Shown: piece by piece, positions 14,584 through 19,235 of the stretch
How positions within the stretch are numbered: the stretch's first letter is position 1
Layout of the letters: each line of letters opens with the position of its first letter
Assembly: GCA_017413675.1 (NCBI GenBank)
Contig: JAFPSR010000035.1
Coordinates: 1 to 19,235 of the forward strand
DNA from: Clostridia bacterium
Lineage (GTDB): Bacteria; Bacillota_A; Clostridia; Christensenellales; UBA1750
Direction of reading: 5' to 3'
Length of the DNA stretch: 19,235 nt
Made by a program: the position numbers and the translations under genes
The notes under the pieces: model-generated
Database searches by the model: none
Seen by the model: only the letters and a program-made list of their open reading frames with translations
Told to the model about the DNA's origin: nothing

Positions 14584-16680
14584 ATGAAAACAGTTGCGGA
14601 TTATTTCGGAAGTCTCGTGTTTGATGACCGTGTTATGCGGGCAAACCTGGCAGCGGATGTATATGCTTCTCTTCGTAAAACCATTGACGAAGGAAGCGAA
14701 CTGGATATCGGGGTTGCCAATGCGGTGGCACAGGCGATGAAGGACTGGGCTGTGGAGCACGGAGCCACTCATTTTACCCACTGGTTCCAGCCCCTTACCG
14801 GGATTACGGCGGAAAAACATGACAGTTTCATCTCCCCGTCCCCGGACGGCAGCGTCATCATGGAGTTTTCCGGGAAAGAACTGATCAAGGGAGAGCCGGA
14901 CGCATCCTCTTTCCCGTCCGGCGGCCTGCGCGCTACTTTTGAAGCACGCGGATATACGGCATGGGACCCGACTTCCTATGCTTTCATCAAAGGAAAAACA
15001 CTCTGCATTCCGACCGCTTTCTGTTCCTACGGCGGCCATGCCCTGGACAAGAAGACCCCGCTGCTCCGTTCCATGGAAGTGCTCAGCAAACAGGCAGTTC
15101 GAATCCTGCGTTTGTTCGGCAACGATACGGCCAAGCGCGTGGTTTCCTCGGTCGGACCGGAACAGGAATATTTCCTGGTGACCCGGGAAATGTACGAGAA
15201 GAGACCGGACCTGCGCTTTACCGGCAGGACCCTTTTCGGGGCGAAGCCGCCGAAAGGACAGGAACTGGATGACCATTATTTCGGGGTAATCAAACCGGGA
15301 GTTGCTGCTTTCATGGAAGACCTGAACGATGAACTCTGGAAGCTGGGCATCCTGGCCAAGACCGAGCACAACGAAGTTGCCCCGGCCCAGCATGAACTGG
15401 CCCCGATTTATTCCACAACGAACATCGCAACGGACCATAACCAATTGACCATGGAGATCATGCAGAAGGTTGCCGCGAAACACGGACTGGTGTGCCTGCT
15501 CCATGAAAAACCGTTCGCCGGCGTAAATGGCAGCGGAAAGCATAACAACTGGTCCATCGCCACGGACGCCGGACAGAACCTGCTTTCCCCCGGCGAGACC
15601 CCTTACGAGAACGCGCAGTTCCTGCTTTTCCTGTGCGCCGTCATCCAGGCTGTGGATGATTATCAGGATCTGCTCCGCCTGGCTGTGGCAACGGCCGGGA
15701 ATGACCACCGTCTGGGGGCCAACGAAGCTCCTCCTGCTGTTATCTCCATGTTCCTGGGAGATGAGCTCAACGCCGTACTGGAAGCGATTGAAAACGATAC
15801 CCCGTATCAGGGCACGGAAAAAATGCAGATGAAGCTCGGTGTGGATGTCCTGCCCAAGTTCAACCGGGATACGACAGACCGGAACCGCACCTCCCCGTTT
15901 GCGTTTACAGGCAACAAGTTCGAGTTCCGCATGCTTGGTTCTTCCAACAGTATCGCCTGCGCCAACATCATGCTGAACAGCGCAGTGGCGGAAAGCCTCC
16001 GGCTGTATGCGGACCGTCTGGAAAAGGCAGATGACTTTGCGGGCGAACTGCATACGATGATCAAGGAAACAATCAAGGCCCACAAGAGGATCATCTTTAA
16101 CGGGAACGGGTACGATGAAGCGTGGATCCGTGAAGCAACTGAAGAGCGCGGCCTTCTGAACTACCGTACAACGGCCGACTGCATGCCGCATCTGATGGAT
16201 GAGAAGAACGTTACCATGCTGACTTCCCTGGGCGTGTTCACGGAAGACGAACTTCGTTCCAGACGGGACATCATGCTGGAAAACTATTGCAAGAGCGTCG
16301 TGATCGAGGCCAACACCATGGTGGATATGGCCAGGACACAGATCGTACCGGCAGTCGAAGCATACTCGGCTGAAGTGGCCGGGACCGCTTCCGTGAAGCG
16401 GAAACTCTCCCCGTGCCTGCAGTGCACCTACGAGACCACGCTGGTCGGGAAACTGTCCGTATTGGTGGATGAGATTGCGGAAAAGACCGAGGAACTGGAT
16501 GAAGCACTGGTGAAGCTGCAGAATGCGGAAGGGATTATCGAGGAATCCGAAATGATCCGGGATACGCTGCTGCCTGCCATGTGCGAACTCAGGGTTCCCT
16601 GTGATAAGGCAGAAACACTGACGGCAAAATCTTATTGGCCGTTCCCGACTTATGCCGACCTTCTGTTCGGCGTCAAGTAA
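14584..16680 (+). CDS. glnN: Glutamine synthetase type III
   Basis: ATP-dependent amidation of glutamate with ammonium, cytosolic, a large GSIII homo-oligomer. The 698 residues are the normal GSIII length. The N-terminus ([16 protein letters not shown]), [42 protein letters not shown] (metal glutamates), [23 protein letters not shown] (histidine of the active site), [15 protein letters not shown] (flap glutamate intact) and [16 protein letters not shown] are all present. It is therefore the complete, probably main, glutamine synthetase of this region, in contrast to the GSI homologue in the facing operon. AAGGAG is eight bases from the ATG. The leader carries two ANTAR/terminator modules. It is followed after 30 bp by the ammonium transporter. 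Confidence 0.97.
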   Translation: MKTVADYFGSLVFDDRVMRANLAADVYASLRKTIDEGSELDIGVANAVAQAMKDWAVEHGATHFTHWFQPLTGITAEKHDSFISPSPDGSVIMEFSGKELIKGEPDASSFPSGGLRATFEARGYTAWDPTSYAFIKGKTLCIPTAFCSYGGHALDKKTPLLRSMEVLSKQAVRILRLFGNDTAKRVVSSVGPEQEYFLVTREMYEKRPDLRFTGRTLFGAKPPKGQELDDHYFGVIKPGVAAFMEDLNDELWKLGILAKTEHNEVAPAQHELAPIYSTTNIATDHNQLTMEIMQKVAAKHGLVCLLHEKPFAGVNGSGKHNNWSIATDAGQNLLSPGETPYENAQFLLFLCAVIQAVDDYQDLLRLAVATAGNDHRLGANEAPPAVISMFLGDELNAVLEAIENDTPYQGTEKMQMKLGVDVLPKFNRDTTDRNRTSPFAFTGNKFEFRMLGSSNSIACANIMLNSAVAESLRLYADRLEKADDFAGELHTMIKETIKAHKRIIFNGNGYDEAWIREATEERGLLNYRTTADCMPHLMDEKNVTMLTSLGVFTEDELRSRRDIMLENYCKSVVIEANTMVDMARTQIVPAVEAYSAEVAGTASVKRKLSPCLQCTYETTLVGKLSVLVDEIAEKTEELDEALVKLQNAEGIIEESEMIRDTLLPAMCELRVPCDKAETLTAKSYWPFPTYADLLFGVK

Positions 16681-16710
16681 TGGGTAAGAAATAAAAGGGG
16701 GGAAAATACA

Positions 16711-18435
16711 ATGACAGTGGAATATTGGTTTTTAATCGGCGCAGCGCTGGTCTTCTGGATGCAGGCAGGATTCGCCATGGTGGAAACGGGGTTCACCCGT
16801 GCAAAGAACGCCGGCAATATCATCATGAAGAACCTGATGGATTTCTGTATCGGAACGGTTGTGTTTTCCCTTCTCGGTTACAGCCTGATGATGGGGGAGG
16901 ATGCGCTGTTCGGCCTGATCGGAATTCCCAACATGGACCTGTTCACGCATTTTAAGGAATTCATCGCTTCCCCGGCGGAAGGATATACAGACGCAAGTTT
17001 CTTTGTATTCAACCTGGTGTTCTGCGCTACGACGGCAACCATCGTTTCCGGAGCCATGGCGGAGCGAACGAAGTTTTCGGCTTACTGTGTTTACTCCGGT
17101 GTGATCAGCCTGTTGATTTATCCGATCGAAGCACACTGGATCTGGGGAGGCGGCTGGCTTTCCGCTCTCGGGTTCCATGATTATGCCGGTTCCTGTGCCA
17201 TCCATATGGTGGGCGGAATCGCAGCCCTGATCGGGGCTGCCGTCCTGGGACCGCGGATCGGCAAGTATGTCCGGGACGCTTCCGGGAAGGTGACCAAGGT
17301 CAACGCCATCCCGGGACATTCCATCCCGCTCGGAGCGTTGGGGGTATTTATTCTCTGGCTCGGATGGTACGGGTTCAACGGCGCGGCAGCCACGTCGGTT
17401 TCCGAACTGTCATCCATTTTCCTGACCACGACTATTGCGCCGGCCGTAGCGACCTGCACGACAATGCTGTATACCTGGTGCAGGAACGGTAAACCGGATG
17501 TTTCCATGTGCCTGAACGCTTCCCTGGCCGGCCTGGTGGGCATCACTGCAGGCTGTGACGCACTGGATGCGGTAGGGTCAGCCGTAGTGGGTGTGGTTTC
17601 CGGGATCCTGGTCGTTGTTGTTGTGGAAGTCCTGGACCTGAAACTGCATGTCGATGACCCGGTAGGCGCGGTCGGCGTACATTGCGCCAACGGGATCTGG
17701 GGCACTATCGCTGTCGGGCTGCTTGCAAACCCGGATGCACCTGCCGGACTGCGCGGCCTGTTCTATACGGGTGATTTTACGCAGCTTGGACTGCAGCTGC
17801 TGGGATTTGTCAGCGTAGGGGCCTGGGCTGCTGTGACTATGACCTGTTTCTTCCTGCTGCTGAAGAAAGTCAATTTCCTGCGGGCAGACGCGGCGGATGA
17901 ACTTTCCGGACTGGATACCAGCGAACATGGAATTCCGAGCGCCTACGCGGATTTCATGCCGGCTGTCGACAAATATGCTGAATTCGGCCTTGGGGATAAA
18001 CCTTCCGTGGTTACCGGCACCACCCCGCCGGTCGAGGCCGTGCCTGTCCGGCGTGAGCCAGCCTTTGCGGGTGACGGGCATAAGTTCACCAAGGTAGAGA
18101 TCGTTTTCAAGGAAGAAAAACTCTACGCCCTCAAGGATGCAATGGCCAAACTGGGCATTACGGGCATGACCGTTTCCCACGTGATGGGCTACGGCATGCA
18201 GAACGGGCATACGGAATTTTACCGTGGTGTTGCTGTAGAAACCGACCTGCGGCCAAAGGTGCAGGTGGATATCGTAGTCACGGCCATTCCCGTGCGCGAT
18301 GTCATCGAAACAGCCAAGAAAGTCCTGTATACGGGCCATATTGGAGACGGCAAGATCTTTGTCTATGATGTCGAGAATGTCGTCAAGGTCCGCACCGGAG
18401 AAGAAGGATATGCGGCGCTGCAGGATGTAGAGTAA
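16711..18435 (+). CDS. amt: Ammonium transporter fused to a PII signalling domain
   Basis: 574 residues. The first about 400 form an Amt/MEP/Rh channel with eleven predicted membrane helices: FWMQAGFAMVETGFTRAKNAGNIIMKN, the twin histidines in CAIHMVGG and GVHCANGIWG. A linker of about 50 residues leads to a full PII (GlnB/GlnK) domain from residue 457: T-loop GYGMQNGHTEFYRG (493-506), Gln497 and Lys516 equivalent to Gln39 and Lys58 that handle 2-oxoglutarate and ATP, and the B-loop TGHIGDGKIFV. The T-loop Tyr51 uridylylation site is Val509, so regulation would rest on ATP/ADP/2-oxoglutarate binding, with the tethered domain acting as a built-in plug. GGGGGGA precedes the ATG. The second gene of the glnN operon. 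Confidence 0.95.
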   Translation: MTVEYWFLIGAALVFWMQAGFAMVETGFTRAKNAGNIIMKNLMDFCIGTVVFSLLGYSLMMGEDALFGLIGIPNMDLFTHFKEFIASPAEGYTDASFFVFNLVFCATTATIVSGAMAERTKFSAYCVYSGVISLLIYPIEAHWIWGGGWLSALGFHDYAGSCAIHMVGGIAALIGAAVLGPRIGKYVRDASGKVTKVNAIPGHSIPLGALGVFILWLGWYGFNGAAATSVSELSSIFLTTTIAPAVATCTTMLYTWCRNGKPDVSMCLNASLAGLVGITAGCDALDAVGSAVVGVVSGILVVVVVEVLDLKLHVDDPVGAVGVHCANGIWGTIAVGLLANPDAPAGLRGLFYTGDFTQLGLQLLGFVSVGAWAAVTMTCFFLLLKKVNFLRADAADELSGLDTSEHGIPSAYADFMPAVDKYAEFGLGDKPSVVTGTTPPVEAVPVRREPAFAGDGHKFTKVEIVFKEEKLYALKDAMAKLGITGMTVSHVMGYGMQNGHTEFYRGVAVETDLRPKVQVDIVVTAIPVRDVIETAKKVLYTGHIGDGKIFVYDVENVVKVRTGEEGYAALQDVE

Positions 18436-18447
18436 TCAGGAAAATTC

Positions 18448-18478
18448 CCGGCATCCCTTCCGGAAGGAGGGATGCCGG
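18448..18478 (+). other. Stable hairpin between amt-PII and asnB
   Basis: CCGGCATCCC pairs perfectly with GGGATGCCGG around an 11-nt loop in the 63-bp gap before asnB. No T-tract follows, so it is not a standard terminator. It may tune asnB expression or protect the upstream transcript end. Confidence 0.55.
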
Positions 18479-18498
18479 AACCAGAGGAATATAGCAAA

Positions 18499-19235
18499 AT
18501 GTGTTCGATTATGGCTTATTGCGGACCTTGTCTGGACAGGGATCTGTTTGAAAGTGGTTTTGCCAGAACAAAGTCCAGGGGTCCGGACAGCAGCCGGATC
18601 CTGGATACCGGTGACGGATTGATGGGCTTCCACCGGCTCTCCATTATGGGTTTGACCGACTCCGGCATGCAGCCGTTTGTGCTGGGGGAATGCGCTGTGA
18701 TCTGCAACGGCGAACTGTACGGGTTTGAGAGGCAGAGGGAAGAGCTGCAGAAAAAGGGATATCAGTTTGAAAGCGACAGCGACTGTGAAATCCTCCTGCC
18801 CCTGTACCTGGAATACGGGACGGACATGTTTGCTTCCCTGGATGCCGAGTTTGTCTGTGTCCTGTATGACGGCAGAACGCGGGAATATATTGCAGCCCGG
18901 GATCCCATCGGAATCCGCCCCCTCTATTACGGATATGATCCGGACGGGGTGATCGTATTTGCCAGTGAACCCAAGAACCTGGTCGGGCTGGTCTCCCGGA
19001 TCCTGCCGTTTCCGCCCGGTCATTACTGGAAGGACGGAAAGTTTGTCCGGTATGCGGATATTGCAGGGACGGAAACCCGCGGCAAGGAAGATCTGGAAAC
19101 GGTATGCCGGAACATTCAGGAAAAACTGACGGCAGGCGTAAAGAAACGCCTGGTGGCAGATGCCAAGGTTGGCTTCCTGCTCTCCGGCGGCCTGGATTCC
19201 TCCCTGGTTTGTGCCATTGCGGCCAGGGAAAGCAA
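18499..19235 (+). CDS. asnB: Asparagine synthetase B (glutamine-hydrolysing), C-terminus cut by window end
   Basis: Converts aspartate to asparagine using glutamine and ATP. The first 245 codons are present and open to the right edge. The protein begins MCSIMAYCG, so Cys2 becomes the N-terminal nucleophile of the class II glutaminase domain, as in E. coli AsnB (MCSIFG). ICNGELYG gives the Asn-Gly of the active site, and ARDPIGIRPLYYG is the usual domain landmark. The synthetase domain starts with the PP-loop LLSGGLDSSL close to the window end. AGAGGA lies 9-10 bases before the ATG. As the third gene after glnN and amt-PII it uses the glutamine they produce; a hairpin in the gap may set its relative level. 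Confidence 0.93.
   Translation, partial: MCSIMAYCGPCLDRDLFESGFARTKSRGPDSSRILDTGDGLMGFHRLSIMGLTDSGMQPFVLGECAVICNGELYGFERQREELQKKGYQFESDSDCEILLPLYLEYGTDMFASLDAEFVCVLYDGRTREYIAARDPIGIRPLYYGYDPDGVIVFASEPKNLVGLVSRILPFPPGHYWKDGKFVRYADIAGTETRGKEDLETVCRNIQEKLTAGVKKRLVADAKVGFLLSGGLDSSLVCAIAARES

Noticed and set aside
14551..16191. Long minus-strand open frame of 546 codons opposite glnN
   Set aside because: It is the antisense shadow of the highly conserved glnN. Its translation shows no known motif and is caused by codon bias of the real gene.
18448..18478. Intrinsic terminator between amt-PII and asnB
   Set aside because: The stem is followed by AACCAGAGGA with no T-run, so ending of transcription there is unlikely on sequence grounds.
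1..19235. CRISPR arrays, insertion sequences, tRNA or rRNA genes, and phage genes
   Set aside because: No spaced direct repeats, transposase or integrase motifs, terminal inverted repeats, or tRNA cloverleaf patterns were seen on either strand.

Overview
The window comes from a Gram-positive-type anaerobic bacterium of the Bacillota (Clostridia or Negativicutes), with moderately high GC. The basis is strong AGGAGG ribosome binding sites, consensus sigma-A promoters, a type III glutamine synthetase, a ferredoxin-rich split (archaeal-type) glutamate synthase and an ANTAR antiterminator. The genus cannot be fixed from the sequence alone.

Region 1 (1-7330) holds housekeeping and accessory genes. 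A left-truncated aldo/keto reductase on the minus strand diverges from a plus-strand series: an S58 (P1/DmpA-type) peptidase fused to an NAD(P)HX dehydratase (NnrD) domain, an ABC exporter half-transporter, a HAD hydrolase, smpB with a clear intrinsic terminator, and a stand-alone ASKHA (RACo-like) ATPase ending at a second hairpin.

Region 2 (7348-14210, minus strand) is one tightly packed nitrogen-assimilation operon read right to left: glutamine amidotransferase (class II), FMN/Fe-S glutamate synthase core, a 16-Cys ferredoxin, an FAD/NAD(P) oxidoreductase, a GXGXG (GltB domain 3) protein, a short type I glutamine synthetase homologue, and an ANTAR antiterminator with a degenerate receiver. 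The first five together rebuild a glutamate synthase in separate subunits.

Region 3 (14211-14583) is a divergent control region. Two back-to-back consensus promoters each give a leader RNA that begins almost immediately with a hairpin carrying an A-x-x-G-x-x hexaloop (AAAGGC or AAGGGC). These are the hallmark of ANTAR-protein targets, and each overlaps the 5' arm of a terminator-like hairpin. I count one such module on the minus side and two in tandem on the plus side.

Region 4 (14584-19235, plus strand) is the opposing operon: type III glutamine synthetase (glnN), an ammonium transporter fused to a PII signalling domain, and asparagine synthetase (asnB, cut by the window end).

Taken together, regions 2-4 form a self-contained nitrogen regulon. 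Ammonium enters through Amt-PII, is fixed by GSIII, and is passed to glutamate by the split GOGAT and to asparagine by AsnB. The ANTAR protein, encoded last in the GOGAT operon, probably releases transcription of both operons by antitermination. The most unusual point is that the GSI homologue directly upstream of the ANTAR gene keeps all recognised active-site residues except the ammonium-deprotonating flap glutamate, which is lysine. This suggests a sensor or altered-substrate enzyme rather than a biosynthetic GS.
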